A stretch of 64,000 bases of DNA from Prevotella nigrescens (lineage in GTDB: Bacteria > Bacteroidota > Bacteroidia > Bacteroidales > Bacteroidaceae), in contig NZ_CP133464.1 of the NCBI RefSeq assembly GCF_031191185.1, positions 372,001-436,000 on the forward strand. The letters run 5' to 3'. The position numbers and the translations under genes are program-made. Positions 33,538 to 42,075 of this stretch are shown here, in pieces. The notes under the pieces were generated by a model. The model was not told the origin of the DNA. It saw nothing but the letters and a program-made list of their open reading frames with translations, and searched no databases. Every line of letters starts with the position of its first letter. Position 1 is the stretch's first letter.

Positions 33538-34611
33538 ATGAAGAAACTACAGCAGGTCTTAATGCTCGCTGTCTGCCTACTGATACTGATGGTGGCAGCC
33601 GTCCAGCGCGATGGAAAACTATGGGGAAACAGTCTGAAAGCTGCGAAAGCCGACAGCCTGAAGACTGCAAGAATAGACACGATGCGTACGCTCGATGACG
33701 GAACAAAGGTGATAAATACCACCATGTTGAGTAAAGACATTACGGGATATGGTGGTGCTGTGCCGTTAGAAATATATGTAAAAGACAACAAAATAGTGAA
33801 AGTGAAGGCGTTAAAGAATGCCGAAACGCCCGAATTCTTTGCCGAAACGAAGCCATTGCTTGCCAAATGGAACGGCAAGACCATAGACGAAGCACTGCGA
33901 TTGAAGGTAGATGCCGTCAGTGGAGCTACCTTCTCGTCGCGCGGAATCATCGGAAACATGAGGCGCGGACTGGCTTACGCTTCGCAAAAAGCCGTAGAGC
34001 CAAGCATTCTGGAGCAGATGGACCTCAATGCAAAAACCGTTTCGGCACTCTTGGTTGTACTCTTGGGTGCCATTGTTCCGCTGTTCTATCGAAACAAACA
34101 CTACCGCACGGTGCAGCTTTTGCTAAACGTTGTGGTGCTGGGCTTCGGTTGTGGTACGTTCCTTTCGTGGTCGCTGTTCGTCAATTTCGTGTCAAGCGGC
34201 ATTAATTTCTGGGCTTCGCTCGTACCTGTTCTTATGTTAGTCACTGCCTTTGTCTATCCGCTTTTTGGCAAGAAGAACTATTATTGCACGAACATTTGTC
34301 CGTGTGGCTCGCTCCAAGACCTGGCTGCGAAAACGAAAAACAGGAAGTGGCGCATGGACGGAAAGACGGTTAAAGCACTCAATGCTGCCCGTAGACTCTT
34401 GTTTGCAGTGCTGTTGGTGCTTGCACTTTCCGGCATTTGGTTCAAGTGGATGGACTACGAAGTGTTCTCTGCCTTCATCTTTCAGACGGCTTCGGTGTTT
34501 GTCCTGGCGCTCGGTGGAGTTTTTTTGCTACTTTCCTTCTTCGTTGCCCGCCCCTATTGCCGCTTCGTCTGCCCTACGGGAACACTGTTCAAGATAGCCG
34601 AACGCCGTTAG
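33538..34611 (+). CDS. FMN-binding/4Fe-4S membrane redox protein (NosR/NapH-like)
   Basis: 357 residues from ATG 33538. Residues 1-20 are a membrane anchor. Residues about 50-155 form an FMN-binding domain with SGATFSS near 126, the site where FMN is normally attached covalently to Thr by ApbE. Four or five membrane segments follow (about 165-345). Between them is CTNICPCGSLQDL, and near the end CRFVCPTGTLFK: two cysteine clusters of the NapH/NosR type, exposed to the cytoplasm. It probably passes electrons across or along the inner membrane; partner enzymes are not adjacent. There is no full C-terminal double ferredoxin domain, so it is shorter than NosR. Confidence 0.85.
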   Translation: MKKLQQVLMLAVCLLILMVAAVQRDGKLWGNSLKAAKADSLKTARIDTMRTLDDGTKVINTTMLSKDITGYGGAVPLEIYVKDNKIVKVKALKNAETPEFFAETKPLLAKWNGKTIDEALRLKVDAVSGATFSSRGIIGNMRRGLAYASQKAVEPSILEQMDLNAKTVSALLVVLLGAIVPLFYRNKHYRTVQLLLNVVVLGFGCGTFLSWSLFVNFVSSGINFWASLVPVLMLVTAFVYPLFGKKNYYCTNICPCGSLQDLAAKTKNRKWRMDGKTVKALNAARRLLFAVLLVLALSGIWFKWMDYEVFSAFIFQTASVFVLALGGVFLLLSFFVARPYCRFVCPTGTLFKIAERR

Positions 34612-34796
34612 ACGATGGCAGGAAACAAATAGGATAAAAACAATAACAATAGGGAAAAATCAGTTTCCGACCTACCCTTTGCCTAATACTTGCCGCCATT
34701 TCGCAATTCTGCATATATATGAAGAAAAGCAAGCAATGGTGCAAGAAATCCACCGAACGGAAAGCATGGTGTAACCATTTCATTATCAATACATAA

Positions 34797-34879
34797 CAAA
34801 AACCATTGTTTCGCCTCATAAAAACGCCTGTTTTGCATGGTAAAACAGGCTCTTTCGTCTTGCAAAACAATATCTTTTG
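34797..34879. repeat. array of 22-bp hairpin units
   Basis: Four 17-bp units at 34797, 34819, 34841 and 34863, exactly 22 bp apart, all with AAAA-type left arm and TTTT/TTTC right arm. The 7-base loops differ (ACCATTG, ACGCCTG, CAGGCTC, CAATATC). Confidence 0.86.
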
Positions 34880-35095
34880 CAAAGCCAAAACGCTGCTGTC
34901 GTTTTCCCGTCGGATATTCATTAGGAGACAAAAGTATCTTTATGCAGAAACCGTATATGGCAGGAAGAAGACAGAAAGTGCGTGTTGCGCATTACACCAA
35001 CCATGCAGTCGTGTCTTATGAGTCATGCAACAAGGTGAATTTCAAACAGGAACTGCAGAGCAGGCAAAAAAATATTGGAAAACCATTCCGCACAA

Positions 35096-35126
35096 TTGGA
35101 TTTCCAGGAAATATTTTGTAATTTTG
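35096..35126 (+). promoter_or_regulatory. promoter of the BspA-like gene
   Basis: TTG (35096-35098), 20 bases, TAATTTTG (35119-35126). The ATG at 35149 lies about 23 bases downstream. Confidence 0.75.
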
Positions 35127-35148
35127 CTTTCAAATAATAAAAATGACG

Positions 35149-36597
35149 ATGAAAAAGAGATTATTTAGTGCAGTGCTTGTACTGTTGTTCAGTGTTGCAT
35201 GCTCGGTTATGGCAGTTGCGGCTACCTCTGGTGGCGACGAGGCAGACGAAGTGGTGCGTGCGGGAGGCTTTCTGTTTCATTTCAACCGCGACAGAACGGC
35301 ACTCTCGCTGTGGTTCTGCAACCGTGCCGACCGCAACATGACACTGCCCGACAAAGTTTATTACGACGGCACAACGAAGGAGGCAAGTCTCAAACCGTTC
35401 GGTAAGGCAAAGGCTTACACTGTGGAAGAGCTCGAAGAGCGCACGTTCAGAGGCAACCCCGATATACAGTCCGTCACCATTCCAGCCTCGTATCGCACCG
35501 TGGGCGGCACCGCCTTTATGAATTGTCCGAACCTGAAGACCTTCGTAGGCTTGGGCAAGGACGTCATGTATGGCAACGATCTTTTTTCTGGATGTACGGC
35601 TTTGGAGAACGTAACCATAGATGCACGCGCCATCGGTTCACACATTTTTGAAGGATGCGAAAGGCTCATCAAGCCTCACATTACGGGCACATTGGATCAC
35701 ATTCCCGATGCCGCTTTCCAGAAAAGTGGCATCAGAAGCATCGACTTTATACCGCAGAGCGTTACCGCTATATGGGCGGGAGCCTTTACAGAGTCGCAGT
35801 TGGAGGGCGACCTTGTGCTGCCGTTGCGTTTCGCCGTCATAGTCAATGGGGCTTTCTCGCTGACGAATATCCGAAGCGTAACCGTTCCGGAAGGCTTCAG
35901 AGAACTGCGTGATGGGGTCTTCGCAGGGTGCCGTTCGCTCAGCAAAGTGTCGCTGCCGAGTACGCTGAAATACCTTGGCGGCATGGAATTCTCGGCTACG
36001 GCAATCAAGCAGATCGATATTCCGAACTCGGTTATAGACCTCGGTCCGTCAGCTTTCTTCAACTGTTTACAGCTCGATTCAGTCCGTCTTTCAAATCAAT
36101 TGGACAAGTTAGAACCTTCTATTTTCCAAGGTACGGCATTGAAACACATATACCTTCCGGCTTCCATCAAGAGCATAGGGAAAGGCTGTTTCATGTTCTG
36201 TAAGCAGCTAACCGATGTCTACTGCTTTTCAACAACCCCGCCAGAGGCTCACGAATATAGCTTCAACGACTTTGACAAGCCCACCATACATGTTCCGAAA
36301 GGTACGCTCGCGGCATATAAAAGTGCTCCGACATGGAAGAAATTCAAGAAGTTCAAGGAGATGCCTGCCGCTGCAACAGATATTTCTACCACACAGTTTG
36401 CCACATCAAACATATACCGTCAGGACAACGAAGTGCACGTTAACGATGTTCCTGACGGCACGCTCGTACAGGTCTACACGCTTGATGGTCAGCTAATAAG
36501 CGAGGTTACGGTTCACAACACTGGGGCTGTTCTGCCGCTGAACACCGAGAACCCTGTTATTGTCAGGGCAGGCAGACAAACCGTAAAGCTTAGATAA
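35149..36597 (+). CDS. BspA-like leucine-rich-repeat surface protein
   Basis: 482 residues from the second ATG (35149; the ATG at 35143 is an alternative). The signal peptide is 1 to about 24. Residues about 85-395 are LRR_5 (BspA/Treponema) repeats of about 22-24 residues, with recurring patterns such as SVTIPEGFRELRDGVFAGC and SLPSTLKYLGGMEF. A closing unit TPPEAHEYSFNDF...IHVPKGTLAAYKSAPTWKKFK is shared with the large protein at 60.9 kb. The last 75 residues (LVQVYTLDGQLISEV...VIVRAGRQTVKLR) resemble a type IX sorting domain. BspA proteins bind host fibronectin or fibrinogen; this one's ligand is unknown. The unknown gene at 36620 follows after 22 bases. Confidence 0.88.
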   Translation: MKKRLFSAVLVLLFSVACSVMAVAATSGGDEADEVVRAGGFLFHFNRDRTALSLWFCNRADRNMTLPDKVYYDGTTKEASLKPFGKAKAYTVEELEERTFRGNPDIQSVTIPASYRTVGGTAFMNCPNLKTFVGLGKDVMYGNDLFSGCTALENVTIDARAIGSHIFEGCERLIKPHITGTLDHIPDAAFQKSGIRSIDFIPQSVTAIWAGAFTESQLEGDLVLPLRFAVIVNGAFSLTNIRSVTVPEGFRELRDGVFAGCRSLSKVSLPSTLKYLGGMEFSATAIKQIDIPNSVIDLGPSAFFNCLQLDSVRLSNQLDKLEPSIFQGTALKHIYLPASIKSIGKGCFMFCKQLTDVYCFSTTPPEAHEYSFNDFDKPTIHVPKGTLAAYKSAPTWKKFKKFKEMPAAATDISTTQFATSNIYRQDNEVHVNDVPDGTLVQVYTLDGQLISEVTVHNTGAVLPLNTENPVIVRAGRQTVKLR

Positions 36598-36619
36598 ACA
36601 ACACTGAATATTGAGGCTT

Positions 36620-37351
36620 ATGGAAACTGACGATAAATATCAGCCGCTTTTATACTATATAGTGTTTGGTTCTGACGCATCAGAGTTAGTCGTTTCTCGT
36701 ACGAAACACCATGTAGACACTATTCCGCATGGATTGGAAATAGAACAACTGAATCGTCAAGAACACGGAGAGAGAATGGACTGGCTGCTGAACGGAACGA
36801 TAGAAAAGGTGTTCCGGCAACACGATGCTACACTGTACGATACCTGCAAGGACACAGACTGCTGGACCATTCTGCGCGGACGGATTGCCACTGACGGCGG
36901 TTCAGACTATTTGCGAAACACCATCGGGCTGGTTCAGGCACTCATCGAACAAGGCGGAATAGGCGTCTTCGACCTGCTGACGCTCGACTTGCAGCCGGCA
37001 AGCAAGTGGTCTGCCCGCTACTTCGAAAAGGAAACAGACCCGCAGACACATGTAGTTGTGCTGAAATCGGACAACGAAGATGGCAGCGTATGGCTGCATA
37101 CGCGAGGCATGATTAAGTTCGGTCGCCCCGATTTCAGCGTCCTTCAACTTGCTCCATCGCAGGTAAACGATGCCAAGCAAGCCCTCGACCAACTCATCTT
37201 CCATAGTGGAAAAGGTGCGGAAATGAGTAAGAAACTACGCCTGCATACGGCAAACGGCAAGACCATCGACGCACAACTCCGCCTCGTTCCCGACTTCGAC
37301 AACTTCGATTTCAATAACGCATACTACGAAACAGAGCTGAAGTTGCAGTAA
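36620..37351 (+). CDS. uncharacterised cytoplasmic protein
   Basis: 243 residues, no signal peptide or membrane helix. I do not recognise the family with certainty; the layout (ILRGRIATDGGSDYLRNTIGLVQALIEQGGIGVFD near 85-120, then WLHTRGMIKFGRPDFSVL near 155) is reminiscent of DUF4261-type proteins. It is acidic, rich in charged residues and ends in NNAYYETELKLQ. ATG 36620 is preferred to an upstream TTG. It lies 22 bases after the BspA-like gene and may be co-transcribed. Immediately downstream is a decayed helicase fragment, suggesting a locus with past rearrangement. Confidence 0.7.
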   Translation: METDDKYQPLLYYIVFGSDASELVVSRTKHHVDTIPHGLEIEQLNRQEHGERMDWLLNGTIEKVFRQHDATLYDTCKDTDCWTILRGRIATDGGSDYLRNTIGLVQALIEQGGIGVFDLLTLDLQPASKWSARYFEKETDPQTHVVVLKSDNEDGSVWLHTRGMIKFGRPDFSVLQLAPSQVNDAKQALDQLIFHSGKGAEMSKKLRLHTANGKTIDAQLRLVPDFDNFDFNNAYYETELKLQ

Positions 37352-37467
37352 AGCAGTAACGACTCTATCCTTCTCTCACCCTCGATTGGACAGCCCCTCG
37401 TGTGCCTATGCTGCTTCCTCTCGTTGCCAGCACATTGCAAAACCCGTAGGTTTTAAACGGTAGAAGC

Positions 37468-37680
37468 ATAACTCCGAACGCTATCCGAACAAGCAGAACA
37501 CTATCAAAAAGCAGAACCAAGAAGATTCCTGCAGGTTCTACGTTGCCATGTCGCATGCCAAACGCTACCCCATTGTAGTCTATTCCCTCGCCAGCTGCGA
37601 TTGGCACAACGTGTCGCACACCCGCAAATTCACCCCATTTATAGACAGTATAGCCTGCTATTTCAAGGAATCAAACGTCT
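37468..37680 (+). pseudogene. decayed 3' fragment of a UvrD-like helicase gene
   Basis: Read on the plus strand this stretch gives SERYPNKQNTIKKQNQED, CRFYVAMSHAK, VVYSLASCDWHNVS and RKFTPFIDSIACYF. It aligns with the last 70 residues of the helicase at 52194-54893 (SERYPNKRNTTERQNQEDA, KFYVAMSRAK, VAYSLTARDWHGVS, RELTPFMNSIVHHF). Stops precede it and no start or other helicase part is present, so it is the remnant of a lost paralogue or of a partial duplication. Confidence 0.85.
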
Positions 37681-37716
37681 GGACACACTTCCCGAGAAAC
37701 GAAAGACGAACGATTT

Positions 37717-37748
37717 TTTGGTTGTTTGATACTTTTTTATTATCTTTG
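37717..37748 (+). promoter_or_regulatory. promoter of the SDR gene at 37808
   Basis: TTTG (37717-37720), 20 bases, TATCTTTG (37741-37748); leader about 52 bases. Confidence 0.82.
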
Positions 37749-37807
37749 TAAAACAACGACTTACAGATTGAAAGCTGACAAACAAGTAACAAATCAATTT
37801 TCGGACT

Positions 37808-38536
37808 ATGAAAAGAGCTATTGTAATGGGTGCCAGCAGTGGCATCGGGCATGAGGTGGCAAGGCTTCTTATCATGCAAGGGTGGACGGTTGGAGTGGCA
37901 GCACGCCGCAAGGAAAAGTTGGAAGACCTGAAGAACTGTGCGCCCGAACGCGTCTTCACAGCGCAGATTGATGTAACCAACGAGAAGGCAGACGAGGCAC
38001 TCTCCCAGCTTGCAGACCGGATAGGAGGGCTCGATCTTTATTTCCATGCAGCAGGAATTGGGTGGAAGAATCCGACCTTAGAGCCTGAAAAGGAGATGAA
38101 GACAATGCAAACCAATGGACTCGGATTCGTACGAATGGTGAGCGAGGCCTATCGTTATCTTGCCAAGCATGGTGGCGGACACATTGTCTGCATCACTTCC
38201 GTGGCAGGCACAAAAGGCATAGGGACCATTCCTGCCTATAGTGCTACGAAAGCAATGCAGAACACCTACCTGCAAGCCTTGGAACAGTTGGCAGCCAATA
38301 ATCATCTTAACATTCGCTTCACGGATATTCGCCCCGGTTTCGTAGATACTCCGTTATTGCCCGATTCCTCTCATTTCCCCATGCTGATGAAGACAGATGA
38401 TGTAGCGAACAGCATTATGAAAGCCATAGAGAGGAAGCGCCACGTCTGCATAATCGATGGTCGCTGGTGTGTCTTCACAGCCATGTGGCGACGTATTCCG
38501 AACTGGATTTGGAGGCGAATGAAACTGAAAGAATAA
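37808..38536 (+). CDS. short-chain dehydrogenase/reductase
   Basis: 242 residues of the classical SDR fold. The NAD(P) loop GASSGIGHEVA is at 8-18, with basic residues AARRKEK after strand 2 suggesting NADP. HAAGIG is near 81, the catalytic Ser in ITSVAG near 134, and YSATKA (Tyr and Lys) near 147-152. RPGFVDTPLL follows. The last 40 residues, with HVCIIDGRWCVFTAMWRRIPNWIWRRM, form an amphipathic or membrane-associated tail seen in some lipid-modifying SDRs. Substrate unknown. It has its own consensus promoter. Confidence 0.88.
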   Translation: MKRAIVMGASSGIGHEVARLLIMQGWTVGVAARRKEKLEDLKNCAPERVFTAQIDVTNEKADEALSQLADRIGGLDLYFHAAGIGWKNPTLEPEKEMKTMQTNGLGFVRMVSEAYRYLAKHGGGHIVCITSVAGTKGIGTIPAYSATKAMQNTYLQALEQLAANNHLNIRFTDIRPGFVDTPLLPDSSHFPMLMKTDDVANSIMKAIERKRHVCIIDGRWCVFTAMWRRIPNWIWRRMKLKE

Positions 38537-38699
38537 CTACATGTATTGTATGCAGTTTCACAAAAAAGCAAGATTGCACAAGAATTATGGTATTTCAGAG
38601 TCCTCAGATGACCTTGTACTAACATGTGGAAACGACTTTTGGATAAAATTTTCGGTAACTTTGCAACGCAGAACGAACCGAATTACTTAACAGACAGAG

Positions 38700-39638
38700 A
38701 TGGAGCAAGAGAAAAACAAGGGTGGAATGATGAGTGTTATTGCCGCTTTGGGTGCTAATGTGCTGGTGGCAATATCTAAGTTTATAGGTTTTGCGGCATC
38801 GGGTTCGGCTGCCATGCTGAACGAATCGATACACAGTATAGTAGATTGTGGCAACGAAATACTTCTGCTTGTGGGCAATAAGCAAGCTGAAGCGAGGGTG
38901 TCCGACAAGCACCCGTTCGGTCAGGCTCGTGCAAAATACTTTTACAGTATGGTAGTTGCCATGATGTTGTTCTTTGCCGGTGGTGCATTGGGAATCATGG
39001 AAGCTGCCGAAAAGTTGTTCCACCCCGAGCACAGTGTAGAAAACACGTGGCTTGTAATGGGGATATTGGTGTTCGGACTGATTGTAGAAACTGTGAGCTT
39101 GCGTGTTGCGTTAAAGGAAATAGAAGCACTTAACAAGGAGAACTTGTCGCTTTACAAATTTCTGCGAGAAAGCCGCCACAGCGAAATTCTTATAATTTTT
39201 GCTGAAGATAGTTGTGCCGTTGTGGGCTTGCTGATAGCTTTTGGTGGCACGTTGCTTAGCCATTTCACCAATAATCCGTTCTATGATGCCCTGTCTGGTG
39301 TGTTAATTGGATTGTTGCTTTGCGGTGCAGCCCTCTTTTTGGCACGCGAGTTTTACAGTCTGCTTATTGGCGAAAGCGTTACAACAAAAGACTTGGTGCG
39401 TATAAAGTCAGCTTTCAATCGTGCCGAAGTAAGTAGGTTGATTAATGTAAAGACCATACATTTAAGTCCTACAGACATATTGGTTACGGCGAAAATAGAT
39501 TTAAAACCCGAGTTCGAGGCGCAGTCGTCTGCCATAGTTAACGACATTGAACGGAATATGCGAGCCGATTTTGCCAGCTACAACATATTCATATATATAG
39601 AAATAGACGAATATAAAGACGGTTACAAACGTTCTTGA
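38700..39638 (+). CDS. cation diffusion facilitator (CDF) efflux protein
   Basis: 312 residues. The six-helix CDF core lies at about 10-220: AMLNESIHSIVDCGNEILLL (47-66) holds the HxxxD metal pair of helix 2, DKHPFGQARAKYFYSMVVA follows, and the helix-5 counterpart is IFAEDSCAVVGLLIA near 160. The C-terminal cytoplasmic domain (about 225-305) has the alpha-beta form expected for dimerisation. CDF proteins export Zn, Mn, Fe, Co or Cd by proton exchange. The metal is not determined by sequence alone here; the variant helix-5 motif argues against a typical zinc-only YiiP. A -7 element TAACTTTG lies at 38656-38663. Confidence 0.9.
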   Translation: MEQEKNKGGMMSVIAALGANVLVAISKFIGFAASGSAAMLNESIHSIVDCGNEILLLVGNKQAEARVSDKHPFGQARAKYFYSMVVAMMLFFAGGALGIMEAAEKLFHPEHSVENTWLVMGILVFGLIVETVSLRVALKEIEALNKENLSLYKFLRESRHSEILIIFAEDSCAVVGLLIAFGGTLLSHFTNNPFYDALSGVLIGLLLCGAALFLAREFYSLLIGESVTTKDLVRIKSAFNRAEVSRLINVKTIHLSPTDILVTAKIDLKPEFEAQSSAIVNDIERNMRADFASYNIFIYIEIDEYKDGYKRS

Positions 39639-39781
39639 TGGGGTGGACAAGCCCAATAATTCCTCCATGTGTTCTATGAAATTTAGGATTTATAGGAGAA
39701 TTAGTAGCTTTAGGCTTCATAAATTGCGAGTGTCCCTTCATAAAAACACATTGAATGCCACGTGCACTGACCACCAAAAAC

Positions 39782-39814
39782 AAAAAAAGTCGCCTTGATT
39801 AAGACGACTTTTCA
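39782..39814 (-). terminator. terminator after tRNA-Met
   Basis: AAGTCGTCTT and AAGGCGACTT (minus strand) pair around a 4-base loop with one G-U, followed by seven T. It lies 10 bases past the tRNA and could also act for the plus strand. Confidence 0.82.
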
Positions 39815-39823
39815 TTTCTGTTG

Positions 39824-39896
39824 TTGCGGGTGCAGGACTCGAACATGCGACCTCCAGGTTATGAGCCTGGCGAGCTACCAACTGCTCCAACCCGCG
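39824..39896 (-). tRNA. tRNA-Met (CAT), probably initiator
   Basis: A full cloverleaf on the minus strand. The anticodon loop CTCATAA sits in the stem CCAGG/CCTGG; the T arm contains GTTCGAG. The first base C faces A at position 72 with no pair, the mark of the bacterial initiator tRNA. The anticodon stem has G30-C40 and G31-C39, but A29-T41 instead of the third G-C pair. CCA is not fully encoded. Confidence 0.85.
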
Positions 39897-39955
39897 ATAT
39901 TAACCGTTTGCAATTATAAAATAAGTTTCGTTTACTCGTTCCTGAATTGCGAGTG

Positions 39956-39986
39956 CAAAGGTAGATATTTATTTTTAGATATGCAA
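39956..39986 (-). promoter_or_regulatory. promoter of tRNA-Met
   Basis: Minus strand TTG (39984-39986), 20 bases, TACCTTTG (39956-39963), about 60 bases before the tRNA. Confidence 0.78.
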
Positions 39987-40079
39987 GACATTCGGATAAT
40001 ATTACTGATAAATTGGTTCGTTTTAACATAAGTAAACATTATACCTGATAAAAAAGTAGAGAAGTGCGTATAAATTAAT

Positions 40080-40110
40080 TTTGCAGACTAAATAAAATCC
40101 ATTACCTTTG
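40080..40110 (+). promoter_or_regulatory. promoter of the SDR gene at 40217
   Basis: TTTG (40080-40083), 19 bases, TACCTTTG (40103-40110); leader about 100 bases. Confidence 0.8.
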
Positions 40111-40216
40111 TTGTCTGTTCTGTCTGTTGCACATTGTGCGAGGGCAGAACCGAGATGAAACAATTAATATAAAGGTGTAGTGGAAACACTATGCCGCAAC
40201 TTAAACAAGATAATAC

Positions 40217-40975
40217 ATGGAAAAGAAAATCGTAATGGTTACGGGTGCAACGAGTGGCATTGGAGAAGCATGCGCACGCAAGTTTGCAAGTGGTGGATAC
40301 AATGTCATCATTACCGGACGCAGGGGAGAGAAGCTCGATGCGCTAAGACGAGAGCTTGAAAGCATGGGGGCAGAAGTGCTGGCAATGCAGTTTGATGTGT
40401 GCGAACGCGAATCTGCACGAAAGGCAGTAGATTTTCTGAAGGGTAAATGGGCTAAGATAGATGTTCTGATAAACAATGCCGGACTTGCATTGGGCTTGGA
40501 CAAAGAGTATGAAGGCGACTTCAATGACTGGGATACCATGATAGATACCAACATTAAAGGATTGCTGAACATGACTCGTTTTGTAGTTCCGGGTATGGTG
40601 GAACGCAACGAGGGACACGTTATTAATATTGGTTCGGTGGCTGGCGATGCGGCTTATGCAAACGGAAATGTGTATTGCGCTACGAAGGCGGCAGTAAAAG
40701 CTTTGTCGGACGGACTGCGTATTGATGTTGCAGAAAGTGATGTGCGTGTAACAAACTTGAAGCCGGGACTGGTTCAAACCAACTTCTCTAATGTGCGTTT
40801 CCATGGCGACGACGCTCGTGCAGAAAGTGTTTACAAAGGAGTGAAGCCACTGACGGGCGACGATATTGCCGATGTTGCTTTCTATGCAGCCAGTGCTCCG
40901 GCTCATGTCCAGATAGCTGAGGTGCTGATTTTGGCGACACATCAAGCCAATGGCTCGGTGATTGCAAGAAAGTAA
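40217..40975 (+). CDS. NADP-dependent SDR, YdfG-like 3-hydroxy acid dehydrogenase
   Basis: 252 residues. The cofactor loop GATSGIGEACA is at 10-20, with TGRRGEKLD after strand 2 indicating NADP preference. NNAGLALG is at 87-94, the catalytic Ser in NIGSVAGD near 140, and YCATKAAVKAL (Tyr/Lys) near 154. LKPGLVQTNFSNVRFHGD and the C-terminal ADVAFYAASAPAHVQIAEVLI are typical of the YdfG group, which oxidises L-allo-threonine and 3-hydroxy acids such as 3-hydroxypropionate. Function is assigned by family resemblance. It has its own promoter and ends opposite the tetR-fabG operon. Confidence 0.9.
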   Translation: MEKKIVMVTGATSGIGEACARKFASGGYNVIITGRRGEKLDALRRELESMGAEVLAMQFDVCERESARKAVDFLKGKWAKIDVLINNAGLALGLDKEYEGDFNDWDTMIDTNIKGLLNMTRFVVPGMVERNEGHVINIGSVAGDAAYANGNVYCATKAAVKALSDGLRIDVAESDVRVTNLKPGLVQTNFSNVRFHGDDARAESVYKGVKPLTGDDIADVAFYAASAPAHVQIAEVLILATHQANGSVIARK

Positions 40976-41004
40976 GGCAAATATTATAAGACCTTTTGGG
41001 GAAA

Positions 41005-41058
41005 ACAAAAAAGCGAAACATGCGATTGTGGTTGTTGCAACTGCACGGTGTTTCGCTT
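41005..41058 (-). terminator. terminator of the tetR-fabG-rluA operon
   Basis: Arms 41011-41020 and 41049-41058 form a perfect 10-bp stem; the minus strand continues with six T (41005-41010). It may also serve the convergent SDR gene. Confidence 0.83.
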
Positions 41059-41075
41059 ATTCATATCTGTAATTA

Positions 41076-41333
41076 CTACCTTTTCAGCTTCGCTTTCAAT
41101 CGTTTGTAGCCGTCTACGCCCAAAATAGCAAGTCCGCTGTATTGCAGTGCCTTAGCCAATCCGAAGAATGCTGCCCACAAAATACCTTTTGCAGCTACGG
41201 AAATGGGGAGGATTGCCTGTGCAAACGATGTGATATAGCACAACACACACATGGAAAGAACGATGACTCCGGTGCGGAACGACAGCTGTTGAAGCCATGC
41301 TATAAAGCGTTTCAATAGGGGAGGAGTAGTCAT
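41076..41333 (-). CDS. small two-helix membrane protein
   Basis: 85 residues from ATG 41333, 11 bases after the rluA-family stop. Hydrophobic segments are about 19-42 (FRTGVIVLSMCVLCYITSFAQAIL) and 48-70 (GILWAAFFGLAKALQYSGLAILG), with a basic C-terminus YKRLKAKLKR. Two membrane helices with both ends inside are likely. I do not recognise the family. It is the last gene of the operon with TetR, FabG and the pseudouridine synthase. Confidence 0.68.
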   Translation of the reverse strand: MTTPPLLKRFIAWLQQLSFRTGVIVLSMCVLCYITSFAQAILPISVAAKGILWAAFFGLAKALQYSGLAILGVDGYKRLKAKLKR

Positions 41334-41344
41334 TTGTGTGGGTG

Positions 41345-42010
41345 TTATCTGAAGTCGTCCCATACCTTTTCGGCAGGTAGAGGTGATGTTACAACTATTT
41401 TCTCTTTACTTACGGGGTGTATGAACTCAACCTTGTGGCTCAGCAGCGATATGCTTCCATCGGGGTTGGAGCGGCGTGCACCATATTTCAAGTCGCCTTT
41501 AACGGGGCAACCAATGGCTGCAAGCTGGCAACGTATCTGGTGGTGTCGCCCAGTAAGCAAATTTATTTCGAGCAAAGTGTAGCGTTCGGTGTGTCCTATG
41601 GTTTTGTATTTCAGTATGGCTTGCTTTGCGTTCGGCACATCGTGGTCGTACGCGTAGCTTTTGTTCTGCTTCTCGTTTCGTACCAACCAGTTGGTTAGTG
41701 TGGCTTCCGGTACATCGGGAGCCGTCTGAACCATTGCCCAATATGTTTTCTTCACTTCGCCATTTCGGAACATATCGTTGAGTCGGGAGAGCGCTTTCGA
41801 TGTCTTCGCAAAGACAACTAACCCAGAAACGGGACGGTCTAAGCGGTGCACAACACCCAGAAACACATTTCCAGGCTTGGCATATTTCTCTTTAATCCAC
41901 GCTTTAATGGTTTCCGAGAGAGGCTTGTCGCCCGTCTTGTCGCCTTGTATTATCTCTCCGCTTTGCTTGTAGACGACAATAATGTGGTTGTCTTCGTAAA
42001 GAACTTGCAT
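41345..42010 (-). CDS. RluA-family pseudouridine synthase
   Basis: 221 residues, a catalytic domain only, without S4 RNA-binding domain. The active-site motif HRLDRPVSG has the catalytic Asp at 58. GRHHQIRCQLAAIGCPVKGDLKYGA near 153-178 is the second family hallmark. It isomerises uridine in rRNA or tRNA; the lack of an S4 domain resembles RluA/TruC-like enzymes, and the exact site is unknown. It follows fabG by 65 bases and precedes the small membrane gene. Confidence 0.9.
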   Translation of the reverse strand: MQVLYEDNHIIVVYKQSGEIIQGDKTGDKPLSETIKAWIKEKYAKPGNVFLGVVHRLDRPVSGLVVFAKTSKALSRLNDMFRNGEVKKTYWAMVQTAPDVPEATLTNWLVRNEKQNKSYAYDHDVPNAKQAILKYKTIGHTERYTLLEINLLTGRHHQIRCQLAAIGCPVKGDLKYGARRSNPDGSISLLSHKVEFIHPVSKEKIVVTSPLPAEKVWDDFR

Positions 42011-42075
42011 CGTTTAAAAAGTTCTATCGCCCCTTTACCCATAAGAGCAAGGGGGATAGATATTAGAAAGGAATA

